A stretch of DNA of 64,000 nucleotides from assembly GCF_000314795.2 (NCBI RefSeq), contig NZ_KB373314.1:926418-990417 (forward strand), written 5' to 3'. The position numbers and the translations under genes were made by a program. Each line of letters starts with the position of its first letter. Positions within the stretch are counted from its first letter, which is position 1. Below the pieces are notes generated by a model. The model made no database searches, was not told the DNA's origin, and saw nothing but the letters and a program-made list of their open reading frames with translations. This document shows positions 45,897-54,287 of this stretch, piece after piece. This DNA comes from Streptococcus sp. F0442. Its GTDB lineage: Bacteria > Bacillota > Bacilli > Lactobacillales > Streptococcaceae.

Positions 45897-47079
45897 ATTT
45901 CTTAAAGTAGCCTTTACTTTCTTTGATAATGACTGGGGAGAGGGCCAAGAGCGCAATCAAGTTGGGTAGAGCCATAAGCCCATTGACGATATCTGCAATC
46001 ACCCAGACCAGATCTAATTTTAGGAAACCGCCTAGTCCAACCATTAAGACAAAGAAGATCCGGTAGAGATTGATATGTTTGACACCAAACAGGAATTCGA
46101 AACACCGTTCTCCGTAGTAAGACCATCCAAGAATGGTCGTTGTCGCAAACAGCACCAAGCACAGCGTTAAGATAATGCCTCCAACTGGGCCAAAGACACC
46201 TGTAAACGTATCCTGAGTCAAGGTACTCGTGCTGCCCTTGGCCATCCACTCACCTGATACCAGAAGAGACAGCCCTGTCAAACTACAGATGATAATGGTA
46301 TCAATAAAGGTCCCTGTCATCGAGATCAAGCCCTGCTCGACAGGTTCATTGGTCTTCGCAGCAGCTGCTGCAATGGGGGCCGATCCAAGGCCCGATTCAT
46401 TGGAGAAGACACCACGCGCCACCCCTTTTTGGATGGCCATTTTGACCGTTGCTCCTGCAAAACCTCCCATGGCTGCAGTCCCTGTGAAGGCACCTGAAAA
46501 GACCGATTTTAAGGCTGGAAGCAATTGGTCTAGATGCAAGGAAATGATCGTGACAGTCGCAAAGATATAGGCAGCAGCCATAAAAGGAACCACTTTTTCA
46601 GAGACTTTGGAAATCCAGTGAATCCCACCAAAGATAACGGTCGAAACCACCAGAGCAATCACTACGCTAGCCACTTCTGGAGCCGTTCCAAAACTCGCTT
46701 GGAGGGATCCCGTAATGGAATTGACCTGGGTCATAGTTCCGATCCCAAAGAGGGCCACTAGAACTCCTGCAACCGCAAAGAAAATAGCTAGCGGTCGCCA
46801 CTTCTCTCCCATTCCGTGAAGAATGTAGTACATCGGACCACCCGAGATATGGCCATTGTCATCCTTGGTCCGATAACGAATGGCTAAGAGCCCTTCTGCG
46901 TACTTGGTCGCCATTCCAAAGAAGGCCGCCATCCACATCCAAAAGAGGGCCCCTGGGCCACCTGTCTGAATCGCTGTCGCTACCCCTACAATATTCCCTG
47001 TCCCTACCAAGAGCACCAAAAGCGGGGCGCCCCACACTAGATTATCGAGTTGCTGAAAAAACTGCAATACATGATCCAT
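45895..47079 (-). CDS. Alanine/glycine:sodium symporter (AGCS) with apparent in-frame N-terminal deletion
   Basis: 394 residues; streptococcal members are about 440-450. The start WGAPLLVLLVGTG is normal but runs directly into NIVGVATAIQTGGPGALFW. In family members these two segments are separated by about 50 residues (IYLTxRLGxxQ ... TALAATIGTG), and both flanking segments end in GTG. The missing piece includes most of the first helix-loop-second helix region and the conserved TALAATIGTG part of the substrate site. The rest (KYAEGLLAIRYRT, GGPMYYIL, the NESGLGSAPIAAAAAKT motif, late helices) is intact. Transport function is doubtful. Preceded by a glycine riboswitch. Confidence 0.85.
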   Translation of the reverse strand: MDHVLQFFQQLDNLVWGAPLLVLLVGTGNIVGVATAIQTGGPGALFWMWMAAFFGMATKYAEGLLAIRYRTKDDNGHISGGPMYYILHGMGEKWRPLAIFFAVAGVLVALFGIGTMTQVNSITGSLQASFGTAPEVASVVIALVVSTVIFGGIHWISKVSEKVVPFMAAAYIFATVTIISLHLDQLLPALKSVFSGAFTGTAAMGGFAGATVKMAIQKGVARGVFSNESGLGSAPIAAAAAKTNEPVEQGLISMTGTFIDTIIICSLTGLSLLVSGEWMAKGSTSTLTQDTFTGVFGPVGGIILTLCLVLFATTTILGWSYYGERCFEFLFGVKHINLYRIFFVLMVGLGGFLKLDLVWVIADIVNGLMALPNLIALLALSPVIIKESKGYFKK

Positions 47080-47127
47080 TCTTTGCCTCCTTTTTCATCG
47101 ACCGCTCGACAGAAAAGAGAAAAAGAA

Positions 47128-47152
47128 AGAGCACATGTCAAACATGCACTCT
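47128..47152 (-). terminator. Expression-platform terminator of the glycine riboswitch
   Basis: Minus-strand AGAGUGCAUGU and ACAUGUGCUCU pair fully (two G-U pairs) and are followed by TTCTTTTTC. A second small hairpin, AATAGGGG/CCCCTATT, lies between it and the aptamer. Confidence 0.75.
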
Positions 47153-47184
47153 GGTCCTGCTTAAAATAGGGGACTTCCCCTATT

Positions 47185-47285
47185 CTTCGCTCTGTCCTTT
47201 TACCTGAGAGTTTGAGTAGATGCATCCTCTACCTTGCCCCTTCGGTGCCATTTCTGGTCTCTCCAGAGTTCCGTCCATTCACAGT
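47185..47285 (-). promoter_or_regulatory. Glycine riboswitch aptamer
   Basis: Minus strand carries the gcvT-motif core: CTGGAGAGACC, GGCACCGAAGGGGCAAG, then AACTCTCAGGTAAAAGGACAGAG. A single aptamer is visible. In streptococci this class is known to control the downstream AGCS symporter. Of the 326-base gap 47080-47405, the part 47286-47405 holds only the presumed promoter. Confidence 0.93.
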
Positions 47286-47405
47286 CACTCACGCTCCTGC
47301 AAACTTCATTCGGTCGTATGTAATTTTCTCTATTCTAATTGATTTTCAAAACTTTGTCAAAGATTAATGAAAATATCTTGCAAGATTTCTGCAAATGCAC
47401 GGTTT

Positions 47406-48824
47406 TTAATCACTCAAGGAGAAGTGATTGGTCATGAGGTTGCTAGCATCTAGCAAAATCTTGTCTAAGAGTTGATCTGTCGCTTCCTGGATTTGATCAC
47501 TCATGGCTTGGTTTTCCGCCTCAAAATCGACGGTTTCACCTGCTGCAAGGGCACGATCGACTTTATTGATGCGTGCATGTCCCCAAGCCATTGTCGATTC
47601 TTGGTAATCATCTAGATCGCCAACATGGTGGGCATAGTGAGGATCTGCTAGTCCTGCAATAATCCGGTTAGCCCAGTAAAAGGAATTAGTCGTGACTTTA
47701 GCTGTCGTATTGGCAAAGTAGTCTGGCGTTGTATTCACTTGGGTAAAGAAAGGGACAGCTGTGTTGTATGGCATGGAGCCGTAAGAAAGCCATTGGATGC
47801 CTGTCGTTTCCTGTGGTTTATTGGGACGCAATTGAAGAATCGCTGTCTGACTGGTCCGGTTGATCCCGATCGTCCGGAAGGTCCGCTGACTTACCTGATC
47901 TCCTTCTGGTCCATATGGATCGTAGATGGTATCTTGGTAGTGGTTGCTCAAGACATATTTGACATCTTCAATCGTCACCTTGCGATAGGGCTTTTGACAC
48001 CAAGGAATCTCAAAATTCCGTGGATCCTGCTCGATTTCAGGATTTAGGAAACGCTGGATGGCCCAAGCCCGCGGTGTATTGTAGTGGCGGTCCTTGTCTT
48101 TTTGGCTACCAAAAGCATAGCGTGGATTGAAACCTTTGCCTTTTTGATCCAGAATCAAATGGTGCTCTGCGACAAAGTTCTCAAGATCTGGGTCACAGAG
48201 AAACTCGGCTGGATTTCCAAATTCAAAATAATCACTTCCCAGTTGGTTCGGGTTGGTCACATAGGCATCATCTGGGACACGGCGTGCCATCCAGTGGTGA
48301 CCTCCGATGGTTTCCAACCACCAGATTTCATGGACGTCTGAAATAGCAATCCCATTAGACTCATAGGTTCCGTACTCTTCTAAAATCTTTCCGAGACGCA
48401 AAACCCCTTCGCGGGCAGTCTTGACATAAGGCAAGACCAAGGTCAGCATGTCTTCCTCACCGATGCCACTCTCTACAAGAGGATCTGCCCCTAGCACACG
48501 GCTATTGGTCGTAATGGTCTCTGTTTCACTCATGGCAACATTATAGACATTGATCCCAGCTTCTCCCCAGATCCCGTCCTTAGGAATGGCATCTGGAACT
48601 GCTGTATAGCGAACTGGATTATCTGGTAAGTCAATCTCAAAAGTGGATAAGACAGACTTGTAATGACGCGGTTGATCTTCTGGTTTGACCACGATCCATT
48701 TCTTAGGTGTAAAGGCCCCATTTTGAGAATCCTCTGTCCGTGCTACAATCGTTGAACCATCATAGCTAGCATTTTTTCCGACTAGAATCGTTGTACACGA
48801 ATCTGCACTTTCACGTTTACGCAT
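47406..48824 (-). CDS. pepD: C69-family dipeptidase
   Basis: 472 residues. After a ten-residue propeptide (MRKRESADS) comes the N-terminal nucleophile cysteine in [16 protein letters not shown] and the ARTEDS motif. Later [23 protein letters not shown] and PWCQKPYR are typical of lactic-bacterial PepD. It hydrolyses a broad range of dipeptides in the cytoplasm. The gene is monocistronic. Confidence 0.93.
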   Translation of the reverse strand: MRKRESADSCTTILVGKNASYDGSTIVARTEDSQNGAFTPKKWIVVKPEDQPRHYKSVLSTFEIDLPDNPVRYTAVPDAIPKDGIWGEAGINVYNVAMSETETITTNSRVLGADPLVESGIGEEDMLTLVLPYVKTAREGVLRLGKILEEYGTYESNGIAISDVHEIWWLETIGGHHWMARRVPDDAYVTNPNQLGSDYFEFGNPAEFLCDPDLENFVAEHHLILDQKGKGFNPRYAFGSQKDKDRHYNTPRAWAIQRFLNPEIEQDPRNFEIPWCQKPYRKVTIEDVKYVLSNHYQDTIYDPYGPEGDQVSQRTFRTIGINRTSQTAILQLRPNKPQETTGIQWLSYGSMPYNTAVPFFTQVNTTPDYFANTTAKVTTNSFYWANRIIAGLADPHYAHHVGDLDDYQESTMAWGHARINKVDRALAAGETVDFEAENQAMSDQIQEATDQLLDKILLDASNLMTNHFSLSD

Positions 48825-48949
48825 GTGTATCCTCCCAAATCATTCATTGCCTTTATTATAGCACTTTTAAAAAGAAGGACCTACTGAAAATCAGATTTAA
48901 AAGCGAATCCTTTTCATCGGCTCTCAATCATTTTCATGATGTCAGATGT

Positions 48950-48976
48950 AAAAAAACCTAGCTGATAAACAGCAAG
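48950..48976 (-). terminator. Terminator hairpin downstream of element A4
   Basis: Minus-strand CTTGCTG, loop, CAGCTAGG then seven T residues. Its DNA shares a 16-bp exact repeat (48958-48973) with the hairpin right after the mutS2 stop (49239-49254). The AT-rich 48977-49073 between it and A4 has no other signal. Confidence 0.8.
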
Positions 48977-49073
48977 ATTTTAGAATGTAGATAAAATTTT
49001 TACTTAAAACAACTTAACTGATATAGAATAATTAAAACTGATACATACTAATAGGCTCATTCAAACATACACT

Positions 49074-49211
49074 GAAACTTTCCGCCGTGAGAAAAGTGTC
49101 TGAAACACAATTGTTTCAGACACTCGGAAGTTTTGAGACCTTAGGCTCAAAACTAAGTCATGGAACTTCTTCGAAGTTCGCTGACGTCCGTACTCACCTA
49201 AGGAAAGTTGC
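49074..49211 (-). repeat. Structured intergenic element, family A, copy A4
   Basis: Outer stem GAAACTTTCC / GGAAAGTTGC (one mismatch). Arm 1 GTGTCTGAAACA/TGTTTCAGACAC, arm 2 GTTTTGAG/CTCAAAAC and arm 3 GGAACTTC-ttcg-GAAGTTC each differ from the other copies yet keep pairing. Core blocks identical. 53 bases after the mutS2 stop. Confidence 0.9.
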
Positions 49212-49234
49212 TAAGATAGCTTTTTCTTTAATCT

Positions 49235-49262
49235 GAATCTAGCTGATAAACAGCTAGGATTC
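49235..49262. repeat. Hairpin after mutS2, duplicate of the 48950 terminator stem
   Basis: GAATC-AGCTG and CAGCT-GATTC pair; the 16 bases 49239-49254 repeat 48958-48973 exactly in direct orientation. It lacks a proper T-run, so only the distal copy looks like a working terminator. Element A4 lies between the two copies. Confidence 0.75.
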
Positions 49263-49264
49263 GA

Positions 49265-51604
49265 TTAGCCTTTAAACGTGACAATAGTTGCACCGCTTCC
49301 ACCTGCATTTTGTGGGGCATATTCAAAACTCTTGACATGCTTGTTGCGGCGGAGGTATTTGGTCACCCCTTCACGGATGACCCCTGTCCCAATCCCGTGG
49401 ATGATATCGACTTGGGCCATGTTGTTGAGCAGAGCCTGATCGATAAAACCATCTAGCTCTTGCATGGCCTCTTCATAGCGTTTTCCACGGAGGTCCAGAC
49501 GCGCTCTCGGCCCGCTCGTGTTTGAGCGCTTGACGACATTCACCTGGCGTTTCTTAGGTTGAGCCGCTTCTTTTTCAACCTTGATAAGGTTGAATTCTTT
49601 TTCTTCCAAGGTCATCTTGATCAAGCCGACTTGCGCCTCCCAGCGCCCATCTTTGAGTTGCTTGACTAGGGTTCCGCGTTGCCCATAGCTGATAACCAGG
49701 ATTTCATCTCCGACCTTAGGAGCACGCGCCTTCTTGGCTTTTTTCAAGACCTTATTTTTAGAAAGATCGACGGTCTCAGGAGCTAGTTTTTTCAACTGAG
49801 CCTTGGCCTCAATGATCTCATGTGGCTTCAACTGAGATTTGGCGTGAAGACCTTGAAGGATGCGGTCACTCTCTGAAAGTGCCATGTCCACAATTTCCTT
49901 GGCTTCTTCTCTTGCCTTATTGAGCTCTGTTTCCCTCTCTCGAGTCAGCTCGTTATAGAGCTTTCGAAGAGCGCGATTGAATTTGAGATTTTCTTGCTCC
50001 ACTTCTTGAATGGTATCCAAGCGCTTGCGACTCTCTAAGGTCTGCGCCTCCAGTTTTTCAATAATCTGATTGACATCATTGTCCGTATTGGTCATCTTCA
50101 TGGCATCCTGGATAATGGTCTCAGACAAGCCCAAACGGCGGGCGATCTCAAAAGCATTGGAGCGACCAGGAACTCCTTGCATAAAGCGATAGGTCGGGCG
50201 CAGACTCGTTGTGTCAAACTCCATGCTAGCATTTTGCACCCCATCAGTCTCAATTCCATAAGCCTTGAGCTCTGGATAGTGGGTTGTCGCCATGGTCTTA
50301 ATCCCGCGTAAGCGCAGGTCTTCTAAGATGGCAATGGCAAGGCCAGCCCCCTCTTGGGGATCGGTTCCAGCACCCAACTCATCCAGAAGGATCAAGGAGG
50401 CGGTATCTACTTGATGTAAGATCGATACGATATTGGTCATATGACTGGAGAAGGTCGACAAGCTCTGCTCGATCGATTGTTCATCTCCAATATCTGCAAA
50501 GACTTGTGAGAAGATGCCCACACGACTACCTGGATCCGCTAGGATGGGAAGACCAGACTGGGCCATAATTTGCGCTAGTCCCAGCGTTTTTAGCATGATG
50601 GTTTTACCACCTGTATTGGGACCAGTAATCACGATTTCAGTCAAGTCCTCGGTAAAATGCAGGTCATTCGCGACGGCATTTTCAATCAAGGGATGACGTA
50701 GTTGCAAGAGCTGAATAGAGCGATTACTGCTAACCTCTGGTACCACTGCCTTGAAATCACGCATAAACCGATACTTGGCCTTGATCAAGTCCAAGTGACC
50801 GATAATCCAAGCGTTGTTAGCAATCTCTGCCGCATGGGGGCGTAGGCTATCAGACAATTCCTCCAGAATCTGAATGATTTCATACCGTTCATCTGCCCTG
50901 TGGTTGGCGATTTCTTCATTGAGATTGACCACTGCACGAGGTTCGATATAAACGGTATTCCCACTGGCTGAGATATCGTGGACCACCCCTGCAATCCGGT
51001 TGCGATAGGTGTTTTTTACCGGTAGAACATTGCGTCCATTCCGGCTAGCAATCACAGCATCCGCCAACATATCGGCCTTGCTTTTCAGCAGGTCTTGTAG
51101 AATCTCTCTGACCTGGTATTCATTTTCCTGGATGCGGCGACGGATTTTAGCCAATTTTTCGCTGGCAAAAGACTCGACAAAGCCTCCTTCGTTGATAGCT
51201 TGAAGCCCACCTTGTAAGCGGGGCAAATCCACCAAGTTGTCAAAGAGGCGATGGAGCCTTTCCAGACGGACATTTTCCAAGTTGTCGTAGAAATCCTTGA
51301 GCTCATGTGTTACCCGAAGGACTGCTTTTAGCGCTAATAATTCATCGATATTGAGGGCCGCCCCCATCTCCAAACGCTTGGCCACTGGACGGACATCTTG
51401 AATGGTCGACACGGCAAAACGAGGCTCTTCCAAGAGGATCTGCTCCATATCTTCTAGCTCCATAAAGGCCGTTTCGATGGTTTCTTTTTTATCAGTTGGA
51501 GTAAGGACTGCTAGCTCCATCTCCCCTTGTTCTGTCTGTAGATAGGGTTCAAAAAGTTGCTTGACCTTGTCAAACTCCAGAATATCTAAGATTTTTTTAT
51601 TCAT
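49265..51604 (-). CDS. mutS2: MutS2 (endonuclease / ribosome-rescue ATPase)
   Basis: 779 residues, normal length. Core and lever domains, then the ATPase: Walker [14 protein letters not shown] (about residue 330), Walker [15 protein letters not shown]-loop ATTHYPEL. A long coiled coil follows (520-630) and a C-terminal Smr domain ([12 protein letters not shown] ... [13 protein letters not shown]) at about 700-779. Known roles of the family are suppression of homologous recombination and splitting of collided ribosomes. It is last in a zapA-cvpA-mutS2 set on this strand; that linkage, with divergent rnhC, is classical for Firmicutes. Confidence 0.96.
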   Translation of the reverse strand: MNKKILDILEFDKVKQLFEPYLQTEQGEMELAVLTPTDKKETIETAFMELEDMEQILLEEPRFAVSTIQDVRPVAKRLEMGAALNIDELLALKAVLRVTHELKDFYDNLENVRLERLHRLFDNLVDLPRLQGGLQAINEGGFVESFASEKLAKIRRRIQENEYQVREILQDLLKSKADMLADAVIASRNGRNVLPVKNTYRNRIAGVVHDISASGNTVYIEPRAVVNLNEEIANHRADERYEIIQILEELSDSLRPHAAEIANNAWIIGHLDLIKAKYRFMRDFKAVVPEVSSNRSIQLLQLRHPLIENAVANDLHFTEDLTEIVITGPNTGGKTIMLKTLGLAQIMAQSGLPILADPGSRVGIFSQVFADIGDEQSIEQSLSTFSSHMTNIVSILHQVDTASLILLDELGAGTDPQEGAGLAIAILEDLRLRGIKTMATTHYPELKAYGIETDGVQNASMEFDTTSLRPTYRFMQGVPGRSNAFEIARRLGLSETIIQDAMKMTNTDNDVNQIIEKLEAQTLESRKRLDTIQEVEQENLKFNRALRKLYNELTRERETELNKAREEAKEIVDMALSESDRILQGLHAKSQLKPHEIIEAKAQLKKLAPETVDLSKNKVLKKAKKARAPKVGDEILVISYGQRGTLVKQLKDGRWEAQVGLIKMTLEEKEFNLIKVEKEAAQPKKRQVNVVKRSNTSGPRARLDLRGKRYEEAMQELDGFIDQALLNNMAQVDIIHGIGTGVIREGVTKYLRRNKHVKSFEYAPQNAGGSGATIVTFKG

Positions 51605-51677
51605 GTTTCTCCTACAAAAAAAGTGAGCGTCCTTCCTTGAATCGGACTTGTCTCACTCCTTTCTTCATTTTTGCTCC

Positions 51678-52232
51678 TTAAGCTCCGATAATCGCAGTCA
51701 CCCACAAGTTGTGGAACAGACTGGAACTGATCGGGGTATGAAGGATGATAAAGCGGATCAATCCACTTGCATTTAGTCTATTTTGGATGGAAGCCATGGG
51801 AACCGTTGAGAGAACAGTCAAGCCCATCTGAATCACCAAGAGGGTTATCACGACGGCGATCACACCTGCTCCAATTTGATACTTGCGATCCTCCAATTTT
51901 TCTGGCTGGGGAACCAAGTGCATAAAGATTCCAATCACGCGGCCGATCAAATAAACCAGCACAAAAATCAACACATAAGCCATCCCTGCATAAAAGATGT
52001 CATCTAATTGAAACAGGTAGCGGTTGGCATAAAAATAATTTACCGATTGCTGGGTGGGACTCGAAAAAGGAACCCATAGAGACAAAACCTTAGCCAGTCC
52101 CTTGTAGCTACCACCTGCAATCAAGAGGGCTACCAAGGTCACTAGAAAGTAATAGGATTGGAGGATGATGCCTCTTGCATAGCCAATATAAAAGCTCCAT
52201 GCCAAAATCAATAAGATTAAGAAAGTTAACAT
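51678..52232 (-). CDS. CvpA-family membrane protein
   Basis: 184 residues with four to five membrane helices; opens LTFLILLILAWSFYIGYARGIILQSYY, the CvpA hallmark. The family was linked to colicin V export, but its general role is unclear, possibly envelope homeostasis. Eleven bases separate it from zapA and it precedes mutS2 on the same strand. Confidence 0.88.
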   Translation of the reverse strand: MLTFLILLILAWSFYIGYARGIILQSYYFLVTLVALLIAGGSYKGLAKVLSLWVPFSSPTQQSVNYFYANRYLFQLDDIFYAGMAYVLIFVLVYLIGRVIGIFMHLVPQPEKLEDRKYQIGAGVIAVVITLLVIQMGLTVLSTVPMASIQNRLNASGLIRFIILHTPISSSLFHNLWVTAIIGA

Positions 52233-52242
52233 GTATCTCCTC

Positions 52243-52533
52243 TTATTTGGATGATTTATCCTTTAAGTCGTCTAAAGCTTTGCGACGAAAATCATCTAGT
52301 TCTGTTTCCTTGTCGTCAAACTCAATCTCTCGATTCAGTTGCATAGACAAACTATTTACTGCCAATAAAATGGCGATGGTTTCATCGTCAGCCTCCGGCA
52401 TTTGTTCTTTAATTGCTTGGTATTTTTCTCTTGCAACACGTTCGACTTCTTCCATAAACAAATTATCATGGTTGGTTGTTAAAGTGAGCGCTTTGTTTCC
52501 AAATGTAAATTTATATCTATTTAAGCTCGCCAT
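52243..52533 (-). CDS. zapA: ZapA-like cell-division protein
   Basis: 96 residues. N-terminal beta segment (NRYKFTFGNKALTLTTNHD), then a long helix likely to form a coiled coil (VERVAREKYQAIKEQMP ... LLAVNSLSMQLNREIEF). This is the ZapA layout; ZapA bundles FtsZ. The position between rnhC (divergent) and cvpA-mutS2 is the known place of zapA in Firmicutes. ATG 52533 has GAGGTGA; three further in-frame codons upstream are unlikely to be used. Confidence 0.8.
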   Translation of the reverse strand: MASLNRYKFTFGNKALTLTTNHDNLFMEEVERVAREKYQAIKEQMPEADDETIAILLAVNSLSMQLNREIEFDDKETELDDFRRKALDDLKDKSSK

Positions 52534-52657
52534 AAAAATCACCTCACGGTATTATATCAAAAAAGGGGCGCTTTGTCAGTAGCAAAGGCCCTCTTCAAGG
52601 CGATTTTCTTAAGGGATTCTTTCTTTCTTTTTGCTCCCTCTCTCCCTGAATTTGTGG

Positions 52658-52663
52658 TACAAT
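52658..52663 (+). promoter_or_regulatory. -10 box placed for leaderless transcription of rnhC
   Basis: TACAAT, preceded by TG in TGTGG, ends seven bases before ATG 52671. No Shine-Dalgarno precedes the ATG, so transcription probably starts at the start codon. Confidence 0.6.
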
Positions 52664-52670
52664 AGTGGTT

Positions 52671-53567
52671 ATGGAAAGTATGACACTCACTCCAACACAG
52701 GAGCAAATCCTTGATTTTGTCCATACCTATCGCAGTTCTCTCACTCAAAGCAAGAACCCACATATGGATTATTTCTTTCGACTAGAGGGAGCGACCGTTT
52801 CGATCTACAAGTCTGGAAAGGTCCTGCTCCAGGGCAATGACCTCACTCCTTACCTGACCTTTTTCGGGCAAGATGCTGGGAACCTTAAGCGTTCTACTTC
52901 ATCTGCACGACAAGATCTAGCCATGATCGGAACCGATGAGGTCGGAAACGGCTCTTATTTTGGTGGACTCACCGTTGTCGCATCCTTTGTGACACCTGAC
53001 CAGCACGACTGGCTCAAAAAGCTCGGTGTTGGAGATTCGAAGACCTTGGATGATCGAAAAATTCAGCAATTGGCTCCTCTCCTTGAGGAAAATATCCAGC
53101 ACCAAGCACTCTTATTGTCTCCAAAGAAGTATAATGAAGTGATCGCTTCTGGTTACAATGCTGTTTCGGTCAAGGTAGCCCTGCACAATCAGGCCATCTA
53201 CCTTCTGTTAAATAAAGGAGTCCAAGCAGAGCGAATTGTGATTGATGCCTTTACAACTGCTAAAAACTACCAAAAATACGTAAAAGCTGAAAAAAATCAG
53301 GTCACGCAAACCATTGATTTGGAAGAAAAAGCTGAAAGCAAGTACCTAGCTGTTGCAGTTAGCTCCATCATCGCCCGCAATCTCTTCCTACAAAATCTGG
53401 AAGATCTGGGCAAGGAACTAGGCTTTAATCTCCCAAGTGGAGCAGGAGCTAAGTCCGATCAAGTAGCGGCTAAATTGCTCCAGTCTTATGGGATGAAGGC
53501 TCTGGATTATTGTGCCAAACTCCATTTTAAAAACACAGAAAAAGCAAAGAAATTACTAGAAAGATAA
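52671..53567 (+). CDS. rnhC: Ribonuclease HIII
   Basis: 298 residues. N-terminal TBP-like substrate-binding domain of about 80 residues ([22 protein letters not shown]), then the RNase H fold with the acidic site in [26 protein letters not shown] and the late helices. It removes RNA from RNA-DNA hybrids. I chose ATG 52671 (MESMTLTPT), matching the usual start of streptococcal RnhC. A GTG six bases earlier is in frame but less likely. Followed after three bases by lepB. Confidence 0.95.
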   Translation: MESMTLTPTQEQILDFVHTYRSSLTQSKNPHMDYFFRLEGATVSIYKSGKVLLQGNDLTPYLTFFGQDAGNLKRSTSSARQDLAMIGTDEVGNGSYFGGLTVVASFVTPDQHDWLKKLGVGDSKTLDDRKIQQLAPLLEENIQHQALLLSPKKYNEVIASGYNAVSVKVALHNQAIYLLLNKGVQAERIVIDAFTTAKNYQKYVKAEKNQVTQTIDLEEKAESKYLAVAVSSIIARNLFLQNLEDLGKELGFNLPSGAGAKSDQVAAKLLQSYGMKALDYCAKLHFKNTEKAKKLLER

Positions 53568-53570
53568 GTT

Positions 53571-54221
53571 ATGTCAAAAAGAAGTTCAAAACAGAAATCG
53601 AGCTCACCAGTGGTGAGATTCCTTAAAGAATGGGGCCTCTTCAGTATTATCGTTGGTCTTATCATCGCTTCTCGCATCTACCTCTGGGCTCCCGTCAAGG
53701 TGGATGGCCATTCGATGGATCCTACCTTAGCTGATAGCGAGTACCTTCTTGTGGTCAACCATCTCTCGATCGATCGCTTCGACATTGTCGTTGCTAGCGA
53801 AAAAGACGACGACGGCAAAACCAAGGACATTGTCAAACGGGTCATCGGTCTTCCTGGAGATACCATCCAGTATGACAACGATACCCTCTATATCAATGGA
53901 AAGAAAACCGATGAGCCCTATTTAAAAGACTACATCGCTCGCTTCAAAAAAGATAAATTGCAATCGACCTACACTGGAAAAGGGTTCGAAGAAAATGGAG
54001 AACTCTTCCGCCAATTGGCCAATACAGCCCAAGCCTTTACGGTAGACAAGGATGGCAATACAAAATTCACCTTGAAGTTACTGGACAATGAATACCTCTT
54101 ACTTGGAGACGACCGGATCGTTTCAAAAGATAGCCGTCAGGTCGGAGCTTTCAAAAAAGAACAAATCAAAGGGCAAGCCGTCTTTAGACTTTGGCCTATC
54201 TACCCCTTCAAAACGTATTAG
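53571..54221 (+). CDS. lepB: Signal peptidase I
   Basis: 216 residues. One membrane helix at about residues 20-40; catalytic serine in GHSMDPTL and general-base lysine in IVKRVIGLPGD; the C-terminal box LLGDDRIVSKDSR. It cleaves signal peptides of exported proteins on the outer membrane face. Three bases after rnhC, so co-transcribed. A short hairpin terminator follows. Confidence 0.95.
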   Translation: MSKRSSKQKSSSPVVRFLKEWGLFSIIVGLIIASRIYLWAPVKVDGHSMDPTLADSEYLLVVNHLSIDRFDIVVASEKDDDGKTKDIVKRVIGLPGDTIQYDNDTLYINGKKTDEPYLKDYIARFKKDKLQSTYTGKGFEENGELFRQLANTAQAFTVDKDGNTKFTLKLLDNEYLLLGDDRIVSKDSRQVGAFKKEQIKGQAVFRLWPIYPFKTY

Positions 54222-54238
54222 TATAGATTAACAGACTG

Positions 54239-54264
54239 AGGCTGAGACAAGTATGTCCCAGCCT
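54239..54264 (+). terminator. Hairpin between lepB and recD2
   Basis: AGGCTG-a-GACA / TGTC-c-CAGCCT with a weak T-run. It resembles the first hairpin of element B, standing alone. Confidence 0.7.
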
Positions 54265-54287
54265 TGCTTTATAAAAAGGAAAAAATG

